NCBI GenBank assembly: GCA_963514095.1
Contig: OY741264.1
Span: forward strand, 17,668,827-17,732,826
DNA length: 64,000 nt
DNA from: Eutrigla gurnardus
Taxonomy: Eukaryota; Chordata; Actinopteri; Perciformes; Triglidae
Reading direction: 5' to 3'
Shown piece after piece: positions 24,607 to 35,546 of the stretch (position 1 is its first letter; every line of letters begins with the position of its first letter). The notes beneath the pieces were generated by a model, which did not search any database, had not been told where the DNA came from, and was given only the letters and a program-made list of their open reading frames with translations. A program made the position numbers and the translations under genes.

Positions 24607-27580
24607 TTAAAGGTTTTTAGCCAGGAACACCAGTCTGTTCACTTGGTCTGGTTTCAGGGATGAGCGCAGGCAGGTGACGACATTACCACCTGTACTGAAA
24701 ACCCTCTCTGACGAGGCACTTGTGGCTGGAATGCAAAGATATTTCCTTGCCAGGTTGGAGAGCCGTGGGTATAACTTCTGGGATACCTTCCACCACTCCA
24801 GTGGGTCCGCCTCAGTGTCCAGTGTCCCTGCCTGGAGGTAGGACTGTAGCTCAAAAGCTATGGCCTTGTCCTGGTCCGGTTGCAGAGCAGCGGATGTTGG
24901 AGCTGTGCCTTCAGTGTGCTTGAAGAAGCTGCCCAGGACTTTCTTCTTCTTTCGTGCACCACCAGCAGCAGCAGCGGTGGCATCAGTGTCATCAGCAGGA
25001 GTCACTGCTCTCTCAGGGGCCTTCTCCTGGGAATAGAGGAGGAGGAGGAGAATATTGTGAAGAGAAATGATTAACATGTTTAATCTGACTAAATGGTTAT
25101 GGGTATTCACAACTAGAAATAATAAAATATAACTTATATAACTTTTGTTTACATTAAATTACATTGTATTTACTGTTATTATTAGTACCATAGTATTGTT
25201 ATTATTATTATCATTATTATAATTATAATTACCATGACAGTCTTCATCTCAGATGACAGTCTTTCTTCAATTGACCCACGCTTGTCTTCGCTCACATATG
25301 TAAGCTTGAACCTTGGGTCAAGGGCTGAGGCCATGTCCAGCAGCTCTTGTGTTGGTGCATCATCATATTTCTCATTGAGATAGCCCACGATCTTCTCCTT
25401 GATGGACTTTGCAAGGTCTGTGTCGTCCTCCTGCACAGCCAATATGGATGTGTTGAAAAGGTGGAGAGTTGGCTTGACAAAAGACACACTCACATATTGC
25501 TCCCCAGAAAGTGCATCGGTAAATTCAACGAGAGGGCTTAGTGACTTGTTGATGGCCTCCAGTACATCGATGTCCTGCCATGAGGGGGTAAGGTGTCGGT
25601 TTTTTGTGTCGTTGTAGAGGACCTCTGCAATGGCCTTCTGCTGCTCTAGGACCCTGCCAATCATAGCCTGCCGAGACCCCCACCTGGTTGGACACTCTGT
25701 CTTTAGAGAGTGTTCAGGCAGATTCAGCCTCTTCTGTACATCCGTCAGCTCCCTCTTTTTTTTCCAACTGTAGGAGAAGGCGCTGACCACTTTTTTGCAG
25801 ACCCCCATCGCACGGCCAATCCTGTGGTCCTTCATTGCATTCTCTAAAATTACAATAAATATAAACATTTATCATCATTACCATCATCATAATCTTCATA
25901 AGTGTATCAATAGGCTGGGAAATAGGAATTATTATTATAAGGAATTAAATACATTATCGCGTGTGTGTGTGTGTTAGATAGATAGATCTACGGAAGCCCT
26001 AAACGGCCATGCATACATACATTTTATTTCATCCGTTTTCTCGTGATAACGAGATAATTTCCCTCCGTTTTCCCGTGATAACGAGATAATTTTACTCCGT
26101 TTTCCCGTGATAACGAGATCATTTTTCACCCGTTTTCCCGTGATAACGAGATCATTTTGAAGTTCGGTAAAGTTGGAAAGATATTCACAGAGTCGAACTT
26201 CCGGGATTAATAAATCAGAAGTGAAACGTTTTTCAAACACAAATGATGCCTCTGTCTCACCGTAATATCACTACGAGCTACAAGCACCAAAACCCAGATT
26301 TTTTACATAAATAAGCCGCCCCGCGAGCTGAACGGAGAACATTGATCTCCATGCGCAACCGGCAGCCGGGCGAGTGCGCACCGTCTGCAAATTGCAAGAC
26401 AATAAATAACTCCACTGTTATACAGTAGGCTACAGAGACTCCAAAATCACTACACACATCAAGGGTCTCTTTATGGTCAGTTCGAATCTGTGAATATCTT
26501 TCCAAATTTACCGAATTTGAAATCTCGCCTATCACGTTTCATTTGTTATCTCGTTATCACGGGAAAACAGAGGAAAATTATCTCGTTATCACGAGAAAAC
26601 GGATGAAATAAAATGTATGTATGCATGGCCGTTTAGGGCTTCCGTAAGATCATAGAGTAGCTCACATGATATATTCTACATGATTTGTTATTAATAAATT
26701 GCATCACACAATCAGGAGAAGGAAACCTACTAGGCTACTCACCTATGGCCAAGTGGAGTCTGTGCCCAAAGCACTGCAGCCTCATCCAGCCATTGAGTTC
26801 AGCTGCCAGCTTCATATTTGAGGCATTGTCTGTTGTAATACAGACGAGTTTCTCTTCGTTCAAGTCCCATGCAGCCATCGCTTGCTTCAGGCCGTCGGCT
26901 ATATTAACCCCTGTGTGGTCTCCGGGGAAAAATGCAGTTTGGAGACAATTCGTCTTTATGGTGAAATCCGCGTCGATGTAATGAAGCGTGAGGCTTATAT
27001 ATGGCTCCATGGTGCGGCTCGACCATAGGTCCGTTGTAGTGGCAAAATATAATGCTGTTGACACTTCTCTTGCAACTTTTCTGCGACATTCGTCATAAAG
27101 GGCAGGCAGCGCAATTCTGCTGAAATGGTGACGTGATGGTAACACATACCGCTTGTCCAATGTGTTAATCAGTTTCTTGAACCCCGGGTCGCTAACGGTG
27201 TTGATAGGGCACATGTCTTTGGCAATCATGTATGTGATGGCATCCGTTATTTCTTTATGCCTGCGGGAGCTGGGTGGATATGCGGTGGCACTGTAAAGTG
27301 TGTCCTTAATTGAGGACTGCGTGGCGGTGGCAGGAGTCAAGGAGCTTTTCATTTTTGAGGTTTTTTGTTCCTTCACTGCTTGGTCGTGTATTACTCTGTG
27401 TGTGGACTTCAAATGGTTAAATAAATTGGTCGTGTTCCCTTGAGGGGCAGACACGGTCGCGTGACATATCTTGCACAATATCTTACTTTGTTCCGGGTCA
27501 GACTCCTCGAAACCGAAGTGTTTCCACACCACAGAAGTTGCTTTCCCTCTCTTCGCGACCAAAGGCTGCCTTTCTGCCAT
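24607..27580 (-). CDS. hAT transposase, ZBED type, three exons, open throughout
   Basis: Exons on the minus strand are 27580-26743, 25843-25233 and 25026-24607. Donors read GTGAGT and GTAATT and acceptors end in AG. Junction phases agree and the joined length is 1869 nt (622 residues plus stop). Met was chosen because MAERQP precedes a BED zinc finger (C36, C39, H56, H61). Family motifs follow: Asp184 in TTTDLWS, Asp251 in ITTDNASN, the block CPTRWGSR, and Glu590 in SASSERVFSTGG within the C-terminal dimerisation region. These residues match the hAT DDE triad. The protein would bind element ends in the nucleus and catalyse excision and integration. No stop or frameshift was found, which is exceptional in this window. 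Domestication is an alternative, but the intact ends and TSD favour a recent transposon. Confidence 0.85.
25989..26646. mobile_element. MITE with long inverted repeats inside the transposase intron
   Basis: Terminal inverted repeats of about 70 bp begin TACGGAAGCCCTAAACGGCC. A 5-bp duplication AGATC flanks them (25984-25988 and 26647-26651). The left subterminal region has four tandem units of about 33-35 bp around CGTGATAACGAGAT; the right has one. The interior is non-coding. Superfamily is not assigned. An internal relative lies at 32532-32795 in opposite orientation. Confidence 0.8.
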
Positions 27581-28074
27581 TTTCGACCGTCTTCTTCGGA
27601 CACCTACTGGCAATACGCACCGGCGTGGCTGAAAGCGAAACTTTTCAGGCAGGGGCGGGGCGGAGCGGAGCGCACAGGTGGGGATGGAAGGGTTCGCTGC
27701 ATTTACCATACAAGACACGGCGTGCGGCAGAATGATCGTTTTATTACGATTATCTTGTTTTCATGATTGAGGGAAGCCAAAATCGTAATCGTAATCGAAA
27801 TTCAATTAATCGCCCAGCCCTAATTCACACTCACATTCACACCTATGGGCAATTTAGAGCCATCAATTAACCTATCCCCATCCTGCATGTCTTTTGGACT
27901 GTGGGAGGAAGCTGGAGAACCCGGAGAGAACCCACGCTCACATGGGGAGAACATGCAAACTCCACACAGAAGCAACCCGAAACCCGACCTGGGAATCGAA
28001 CCCGGGACCCTCTCGCTGTGAGGCGACAGTGCTACTCATTACACCACCGTGCAGCATCAAAAATTACTCCTAGA

Positions 28075-28850
28075 AGTTAAATTGTTCTACGCTGCTGCCC
28101 TTAATTGATAGTTCTCACACCTTACTGCATGGCTTGAGCAGGAAACAATACATTAAGTATTTGATACATTCACAACTAGATTGTTTTTGGTAACCCAATC
28201 TAAGATTAATGTAATTTCATTTTCCAAGAGAACATTTAGCTCATCCACAATATTTGATGACATATTCACTGTGGAATAATCAGCAAACATCGATAAGCTA
28301 GCTTTACTCAAAACAAGTGGCATTCATTGGTAAAAATCCAGTAGAGCAATGGTCCCAAGCATCTTCCCTGGGGGACACCACACTGTACTGTCCTTACTGT
28401 AGACGAACTACCATTAAATTACACCATTTATATTCTGTTTGATAAGTATCTGCTCATATAGTTCTGTGTGTAAGTATTCAAACCATGAGCAGTGACTTTC
28501 ATTACAAGCAAGTCCATTAAATCAAATGCAGCAGTAAAATCAAGAGCAAAGCGTCCACAGTCATTTGTCTGTCTATGCCACTCATCCACTGATCTGTGAT
28601 CTGCATTTAAGCTGTACTTGTGGAGTGATCCTTCTTTTAGGCATACTGAAATTCAGTTAAGTTAAGTTTTTTGGCAGAAAAAAAGAATCTGGCAAACAAC
28701 TCTTTCCATGAGCTCACTTAGCACAGGAAGAATGCTGACAGGACGGCTATTAGAACCTGCTAATTTATGTTTTGGTAAATAATAACTTTTGCAGCTTTCA
28801 ATGCCAAGGGGCACACATCCTCGTGTAGACTTAGGCTACGTTTACATGAT
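28075..28850 (-). pseudogene. Fossil LINE reverse transcriptase
   Basis: On the minus strand a heavily mutated RT can be read across several frames: ISVLP-like text near 28740, LDFTAAFDLMD near 28530, a CPPGK version of the usual PQG box near 28365, and MPLVLSKASLSMFADYST around 28320-28265, where YADD has become FADY. Then comes DELNVLLENE, and NLVVNVSNT before a stop. The order and wording match an L2/CR1-type RT. There are stops in most frames, so this is an old copy. Confidence 0.65.
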
Positions 28851-29198
28851 GACGGTCTGAACAGTCCCGGTCAGTTCACTTTTTATTCCGCGTTTAGACA
28901 AGCACTTTCGGGAGGAAATCTGCATGCATACGGTGACACAAAAGTGTGTGGAATTCAACTGGGTATGTTGTTCACACAACACTGCCATGTCTGAGCGTAT
29001 GCGTAGAATCTTCCTTCTTCTTTAATCTGCGCCGCAAAAAAACAAAACATCCTGTACATTTTGTGGAAAGACTCCTGTAAGTTTATCAGAGCTGCCAGAG
29101 CAGCTTGAAGGTCCGACGCAAGGAAATAATCCGACATGTTTGTTTATTTCCCTGTACTGGTGCATGTATGTGACGTAAACGCGTACGCGACGTGAGCA
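28851..29198. other. No gene seen; possible MITE end
   Basis: The motif GGCTACGTTTACATGATGAC near 28843-28862 resembles the start of a teleost MITE, but no matching right end was found. Confidence 0.3.
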
Positions 29199-30043
29199 GG
29201 GGCCCGTTCCAGAAAGCGGACTCAACCAAATCTGAACCTAACCCTGAACTCTGAGTCAACCAACTCTGAGATGGGCAACTCTGAGTTTTCGTTTCCAGAA
29301 CAGTAGTTCTGAATTAGTTCAATCAACTCTGAGTTACGTGCGTGCCTGCCGAGTCTACAAAGACATCATCAATGGAGCTCCGATACTACGATTCACCATA
29401 GCAACCGGGAGAGCACTATTAGATATGACTGAGGGCCCTAGTTTCGTAGACCAGGCGCAGTCAGCTCTCAGCGCACCCGCCTGGAACTGTGGAAACCTGC
29501 TTGTGAGATCTCGGTGACGTGTGCGCACTGCGCAGGTTGGAGCTGGCGGGCTTTCAGCACTTTCTCGGCGAGGCTTTTTGCCACGAAACTTCCGCTATGC
29601 CAAGCTGAATCTGTGACGCCTCCCCCTGCTGCGCCGCCACACCCATCTTGGCGCAGGTGATCCACCAAACTGCCAAACTGACCATGCGCAAGGCTGCGCG
29701 GGTCGAAACTTGCATTACGCCGGCTCCGCCACCCTGCGCAGCCCTGCGCTGCACCACAAAACTAGGGCCCTGAGTGTTTATGTAGAAAACGAGCTCATCC
29801 TTAGAAAGCAGACCAACATAACTGCATCAAAGTAGAGATAGTTGGCGTGGCAGACATTTACGGCCCTATTTAATGCGTATAAATGAATGAAACAGTCAAT
29901 TGATCTAGAGTTGATAAGGCTTTCTGTTCAGCTTCATAGAGCGACTCTTTGGTGTAATGGTTAGCAACGCTGCCTACGGTGCAGGCGACAGGGGTTCAAC
30001 AAACTCAGAGATTCAGGAAAACCTGCTTTCTGGAACGGGCCCC
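29199..30043. mobile_element. GGGCCCGTTTC-family MITE, second copy, split by another MITE
   Basis: Ends begin GGGGCCCGTTCCAGAAAGC on the left and close GAACGGGCCCC on the right. The interior matches 5919-7050 in reverse orientation, including the tRNA-like block (29941-30000). Flanks are CAG on the left and CTG on the right, an imperfect duplication. A different MITE is inserted at 29433-29770. Confidence 0.75.
29433..29770. mobile_element. GGGCCCTAGTTTCG MITE, 338-bp deletion derivative
   Basis: Ends are GGGCCCTAGTTTCG and its complement with one mismatch (CAAAACTAGGGCCC). A 3-bp duplication TGA sits at 29430-29432 and 29771-29773. The ends match the 954-bp elements at 34130 and 48467, but the middle is deleted. 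The 3-bp TSD suggests PIF/Harbinger. Confidence 0.85.
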
Positions 30044-30139
30044 TGATCTGAGCAGAGTTTTGCGTCTTGGCAGTGTAGATGGAAAAGCTACGGCGGAGCG
30101 TATTCAAGTTTTCCACTCTGGAGGGTGGTTTCAAAGGGT

Positions 30140-30340
30140 AATGGAAAAAATGTTTATTTAACTAAATAAACAAAGTGGCCAGGGTGGTGCAGTATGCAGG
30201 GACCAACATATACAATACAATGACCTGACAGTGAGACAAGGGAAACACACAGACTATATACACCGGGAGGCAGGGAGCTGACGAGGGACAGGTGAAACAC
30301 ATTAGGGCAGGTAGGGTAATATTAACCCCAGTTCTTTTGT
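30140..30340 (-). mobile_element. LTR-like fragment, minus strand
   Basis: The minus strand reads as an LTR with a TATATAG box near 30255 and AATAAA motifs near 30154-30170. Part of it matches 23680-23780. No internal region is attached. Confidence 0.4.
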
Positions 30341-31660
30341 TGGAAGCCCAAGGATAGACTGGAGAAATCTTAAGTTCACAAATATAGTATTTATTCAGGT
30401 CACAGGTAAAGTATGGCAGCGCTGGGCTTGGAATGGCAGAGCTACCGCAGGATCTAAGTCAGAACAAACCCCATTTCCGGGTGCTAGTTACATTTTATCT
30501 TCTTGGGCTGGGACTGCCTCATACAGAGGTCGGACTTTCACGCAACCGAGTCTTACTGGTCAGTTATCTCTGACGTAAACTTACGGAAATGTATAATTGA
30601 AATGTGTATGGATGTTGTCCTTGAGGCGTGTATCTATCTTAGCAAACCTAACTGTCAGAACAAAGAGGGCATTGAAGATTCAACGGGTTCCTGCTTATCA
30701 GGTTGACTGTCGCATTGTACTAATTATGTGCTAATTAGTACAACCAGTGATTTATATGAGTTCAGTGAAGAAGTACAAATGAAAATGAACAAAGTAAACC
30801 AATTCTAACAGTATCAACACGAGAGGGTGGGGGAGTCAAGACAGCAGAAACAACGAGTACCAGGAAGTACAAGACAGGAAACCAGACAGGGGACAAAATT
30901 ACAAAATAAAACAGGAAATTAACTAGAGCAAAACACAGATCATGACAATAGCATGACAAAGCGCATGCCCAACATTTAACCATTAACTTAACATTTGACA
31001 TATTTAACAGTATTTCCAACTTTTGTCTCCATCTAATTTGTATAATCTTGCATTTATTGGAAGAAACCGTAGCGCAGTATTTTATTTCAGATTAAAGTGA
31101 ATAGGTGCATTCATTTAATGGTTATGTACTGTGAAATACACACATATTTGCAACAGATCTACCACATGACCGCTACTAGCATATTTGTTCAGCATTAATG
31201 CACCTATTTGAGTTCCAGGAAAATGCTGAGTCAGTAAAAATGTGATATTGTATTATTATTATGCAGTATGTTGCCCAATTACTATGCCCCCTCCCCCCCA
31301 AAAAAACAATGGATGCAAATTGCATAGTATATTAGACTATTATTCTTCATGAACTTTTTTTTGTCTGCATTAAAAAGGCAAAATTATAAACACACCAGTA
31401 TGCATCTACGTCTATCAACAACTGTTCCTCTCTGTGGCTCCTATGGAAAATCCAATTTTACACACCATGGCCTTTGTAGATTACTTTCTTTCCCGTCCAC
31501 CCAATTTTTATGAAGACATTGTGATTTTATTAACTGGTAAATACAGTTCTGTGTCACATAGTATGCATAGACATACATAAAGATCCATCAAACAGACGCT
31601 GCGAGATTGAGCCATTGATATTAAATAAGAGCAGTTGGTTCAAAACCCCAGGGACACAAA
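30341..31660. other. No gene seen
   Basis: No coding series. On the minus strand about 30830-30960 contains TTTTATTTTGTAATTTTG and flanking text of LTR or MITE style, but it could not be placed in a family. Confidence 0.35.
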
Positions 31661-31661
31661 C

Positions 31662-31662
<1 letters not shown>

Positions 31663-31707
<45 letters not shown>
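31663..31707. repeat. (CA)n microsatellite
   Basis: About 22 CA dinucleotides. Confidence 0.95.
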
Positions 31708-31708
<1 letters not shown>

Positions 31709-32531
31709 AGCTCTACACAAGACTCCCACAAGAACTTTCTAATAAAATTGTGCCTCATCATTGCATGCATATGCAACATTCAAAAACATCAAGTCACATT
31801 CTCTAGACAGATTAGTTTTACCTATTATACTTTGCTGCTTAATTCCTGCATTGTAATGTTATCTCACCATGACTCAGATGGAGTGAAAGAAACCATGCAA
31901 TAACATAAAATAAAATATTTTAATGTTAAAATATATAGAGTGTTTCCCACAGGATTTTTGGAGACTGTGGTGGGGGGGCTTGTGATTCCCCCCGTGAGAA
32001 AATGTTGAATAGATTTAATTTTAATGCATCAATTTGGTGAATTTTGAGAACCAAAATATGACATCAATTACTGACCAATTTCGTACAAACTGCTGGTACA
32101 GATACAATTGTTGACATACTAAATGGAGTTGAAGAGTTTAAGCATTCCAGAAAAGATGAAAACAAAAATGACTAAAACACAGTTCTGTGCCTGGTTCCCC
32201 AATTAGTTTTCACTGAGGGCCAAATTATGTCCATGTTGCCAAGTTAAGGGCCAAATTGTCTTTTTTTTCTCCATTGGACCACTAAACACTGTTTTATGTG
32301 CAAATTGTATTATTGTTGCTGCTATTATTAGAAGTATTATTATTGTAATGATTAGTACTACCAGTGGTAGTTGGTTGTAGTAGCAGATATAGTAGTAGTC
32401 ATAGCCTGTGTTGAGGGACGGATAAAAATTAAAGCCCCTGGAGAATATTTTGATCAACAAAATATGACCAGTTTGATCAACATCAAAAAACAACAGCAAT
32501 ACAGCAAGTGGTGCACAAGAGTAAAAAAAGA

Positions 32532-32795
32532 TTGTATAACAGTGGAGTTAATGATTTTTGTTCGCAGCGTCTTGCTTCTGTGTTTCAATTTGCAGACGGC
32601 TGCCGACAGCGCATAGAGATCAATGAAAAATTGGGGTTTTGGTCCTTGTAGCTCGTAGTCTATGATATTACGGTGGGTCAGAGGCATCATTTGTGTTTGA
32701 AAAACGTTTTACTTCGGATTTATTGATCCCAGAATTTTGAATCTGTGAATATATTTCCAACTTTACCGAACTCTTTATTTCACCTTATGGCAGTA
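32532..32795 (-). mobile_element. Internal relic of the 25989-26646 MITE family
   Basis: The segment is the reverse complement of about 26155-26430, sharing GGAGTTA, CAATTTGCAGACGG, CTTGTAGCTCGTAG and TTTCCAACTTTACCGAACT in order, at roughly 85 per cent identity by eye outside indels. The long terminal repeats are absent. Confidence 0.75.
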
Positions 32796-34129
32796 CCTCT
32801 TAAATGGCCGTCCTATTTTTGAAGAAAGGGCTGAAAACGACATACCCAAAGTAAAATGGTTACTGTTTTTGAACCCCTATGACTACAGGCACAAAGCTGA
32901 GCATTCCCTTTGAGATAACCCTTTGAGTTTTCTTCTGCAAGTGTCAGATTTACTCTAAGTGTTACTGACACTGAGTTACTGCAGCTCAAACATAGTGGAA
33001 ATTGCAATTTTTTTGCCCCGCCTAAATTATTTTTCTTTTTGAATGAAACAAGTTAGCTGTGGCTCTTATATTTAGGCCTAAAAGTTGAATGAAGCCACAG
33101 CCACAAGCCTGACCAACAACTGGTAGAAAGTAGATAAAAAGACACCCAAAAATGAGCTTTGCAAGTGTAGTGTTGTAGGGCAATGTCAGACGGAGCTGCA
33201 TCTGGAACAAGTGTTCCAGATGAGATTATGGGTATTTTTAGGTATATAATTCTACTTTTTTGTTTTGTTTATTTCACCAGTTCTACAACTACTACTAATA
33301 AAACCAACATTTTTTTAATGTTTTTTTTACATAACAGCCTTCTGTAATGAGACGCTGCATAACTATCATATCTGCAGGTCACAGTCTGACCTTTCTGAGC
33401 TGCTGCGCTCTCACCCTCAAGCCCCCTCCCCCCATGTAACATACCGCTGGAATCGTAAGCTCATTGGCTATAAGACCTGTCAGTCAAAAATGTACTCCTC
33501 TGCCTATTGGCTCTCTGCCTGGGGATTCTCGTGGTTGGTCAGCCGAGAGCCAGTGAAGCACTGGCTCTCTTGATGGACAGATTGTTCAGCCAATTCGGAT
33601 CGCAGAATCGTGGAAGGGGGCTTGTTTTGTCGCCAAGAAGCAGCCGTACACGGAAATACGAAGCTTTGTTGTTCGCCCGTCATCGAAGAGGATAACTAGC
33701 TATAAACAATCTTTTGTTCAGAAACTCACAACGTCAACACATGGCGTGTTATGGATGACTACCGGAGTTAGCGTGCTCGTGGCACTAAACGAAGTGGCTA
33801 CTTTTGTTCGTTGGACTCTTACCTTTCTCTGGATATAAGGATTAGCATGCTACATGTTGTTTTTGGACTTCCAGACAGCTGGAAAGGTAGGGAACGCTTG
33901 GCTTGTTGTTGTTATTTTTCTGTGCACTCCTTGCACACATGCTGTGTTTGCTTTTGATGTGTTTTCCGTGAGCCTAAAACGGCTTACTTTGTTCGATTCG
34001 TGAGACTCGTAGCTTTCAAATGTTGTGTAATATGACGCAGACGCATTTAAAATAATATGCGATTAAACGGAATGAATGCGAAACTAGTGCAAAACGGCCC
34101 GCATGAGGGCCTGACTAAATATCTTAATA

Positions 34130-35083
34130 GGGCCCTAGTTTCGTAGACCAGGCGCAGTCAGCTCTCAGCGCACCTGCGCCACGCCGACGGGGTGTGTCCG
34201 CCTGGACTTTGCAAGTTTCGTGCACTGCGCAGGCTGGCGCAGGCTCGTGCAGGCACACCTCCCGTCACTCCCACCCGCGCAAGTGGGAAAGAGGGAGGAG
34301 AAGAAGGCGTGAGTGGGAGACGAGGAGGAGATGAGGCATGGACTGGGATTAACACAGCCGATTTAGATCTTCACCAATCAAATGAGCTCCTCTCCTCACC
34401 TTTAATGCGTTAGGGGAGGTTCAGTGCAAGATCCGTCACTTGACAACCCGATGACAGAAGCAGCGCCGCCGCTCCCACCACGCGCATCACGCGCTGTGCG
34501 CGCTATCATAATATTAACGATGCCGATATTATAAAAAACAGGAGGGGGAGAGGGAGATGTTTTGGTCCGAGAGGCTTAAGTTTCCGTTACGCGTGCCATC
34601 CACCTTTGATCTGACGTCAGACGTGACGGGACAATCTATATAGATATAAATTCACGTGTTGATTCAATTAGTTGCATTAAATAGTGTTTGTTGTGATTAT
34701 TTATTGCATTTAAATGTGCCTGGAACTGTGGAAACCTGCCTGTGAGGTCTCGGTGACGTGTGCGTACTGCGCGCCGTCAGCCAAACTTCCACTCCGCCAG
34801 CTGTGATTCGCCTTGAATGAATGGACTTTCTTTGCGCCTTGCACCTTGCGCCGAGAGTAGACCAGGTTGGAGCTGGCGAGCTTTCAGCGCAGTCTCGGCG
34901 AGGCTTTTTGCCACGAAACTTCCGCTACGCCAAGCTGAATCTGTGACGCCTCCCCCTGCTGCGCCGCCACACCCATCTTGGCGCAGGCAATCCACCAAAC
35001 TGCCAAACTGACCGTGCGCAAGGCTGCGCGGGTCGAAACTTGCACCCTGCGCCGCCCTGCGCTGCGCCACGAAACTAGGGCCC
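34130..35083. mobile_element. GGGCCCTAGTTTCG MITE, 954 bp
   Basis: The 14-bp terminal repeats GGGCCCTAGTTTCG are perfect. A 3-bp duplication ATA lies at 34127-34129 and 35084-35086. It is GC-rich at both ends with many CGC/GCG words and AT-rich in the centre. Its length is exactly that of the copy at 48467-49420, which lies in the opposite orientation. No transposase; PIF/Harbinger-type TSD size. Confidence 0.85.
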
Positions 35084-35546
35084 ATAGTGTCACTGGGTCC
35101 GCACTTTGCTCTTGCGGGCCGGATTTGGCCAGCGGGCCGCTAATTGGGGATGGCTGCTTTATACTATTTGTTCATTATGACTATTATTATTATAATAAAT
35201 ACTGTTAAATATAATATAACAGTATTATTCGGTAGAAGTGGGTGACTATACCTCAGCCTTCCTTGGTGTTTTGGCTTTGACATACGTGCACGCACTGTCA
35301 AACTCGCGCAGCTGAGGGGGGGTTGGGGGCTTGCCATGGCGACGGGGAAAACAGAACATTGATGAGCCAAACCAGCCGTGAGGATTTCCTCTTATAATAA
35401 GCGCTGCTGCCCTAGCCCTATCATTAGAGCTGCTAGTTAAGTCCATTTGCCTTGATATAATAATTTTGGCCAAACATTGAGACTATGGTGGCCTAAATTA
35501 GACTATGGCGGTGCGCCATAGTCTCGTCAATGTGTGGGATAAACTG

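Larger units (their letters stand above)
24002..27822 (-). mobile_element. hAT transposon, apparently full length
   Basis: Ends are TAGGGCTGCTCGATTA on the left and the reverse complement of TAGGGCTGGGCGATTA on the right. A perfect 8-bp duplication ATTCACAC (23994-24001 and 27823-27830) identifies a hAT insertion. Subterminal DNA is rich in AATCGTAATCG-like motifs on both sides, probable transposase-binding repeats. The element encodes a transposase in three exons on the minus strand and has a 658-bp MITE inside its first intron. Confidence 0.9.
23880..28058 (-). mobile_element. tRNA-derived SINE (V-SINE/mermaid-like), split by a hAT insertion
   Basis: The tRNA-like head lies at the right end on the minus strand (about 28058-27985), with A-box TGGTGTAATGAGTAGCA and B-box GGGTTCGATTCCC. 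Next comes a core with GTTTGCATGTTCTCCCCATG, typical of the conserved domain in teleost V-SINEs. The tail (GGCTCCAGCCCCC region) is found only at 23880-24001, on the far side of the hAT element. The two SINE halves join through the duplicated ATTCACAC. Without the insert the SINE is about 350 bp. Confidence 0.75.
32188..35160. mobile_element. Possible inner hAT-type MITE pair
   Basis: CCCCAATTAG...GGGCCAAATT near 32197-32227 is mirrored by GGATTTGGCC...CTAATTGGGG at 35121-35149. The pair encloses promoter-like GC-rich DNA (33350-33950) and a complete 954-bp MITE. No clear duplication was seen at its edges. Confidence 0.4.
31938..35546. mobile_element. Possible hAT-like non-autonomous shell
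   Basis: The left end GAGTGTTTCCCACAGG pairs imperfectly with the reverse complement of the right end, CAGTTTATCCCACACA, followed on both sides by GAGACTRTGG. Flanking octamers AATATATA and CATATATA agree in seven positions. TGTTTCCCA-type ends are usual for some hAT families. No transposase frame was found. Several other elements are nested inside. Confidence 0.45.

Noticed and set aside
29941..30000. Functional tRNA gene
   Set aside because: A- and B-box words exist, but the cloverleaf is incomplete and the sequence is cut after the B-box start; the same block is part of a MITE family.
33350..33960. Host promoter or CpG-rich first exon
   Set aside because: It lies between the inverted ends of a probable hAT-type element and shows no coding continuation; more likely transposon-derived.
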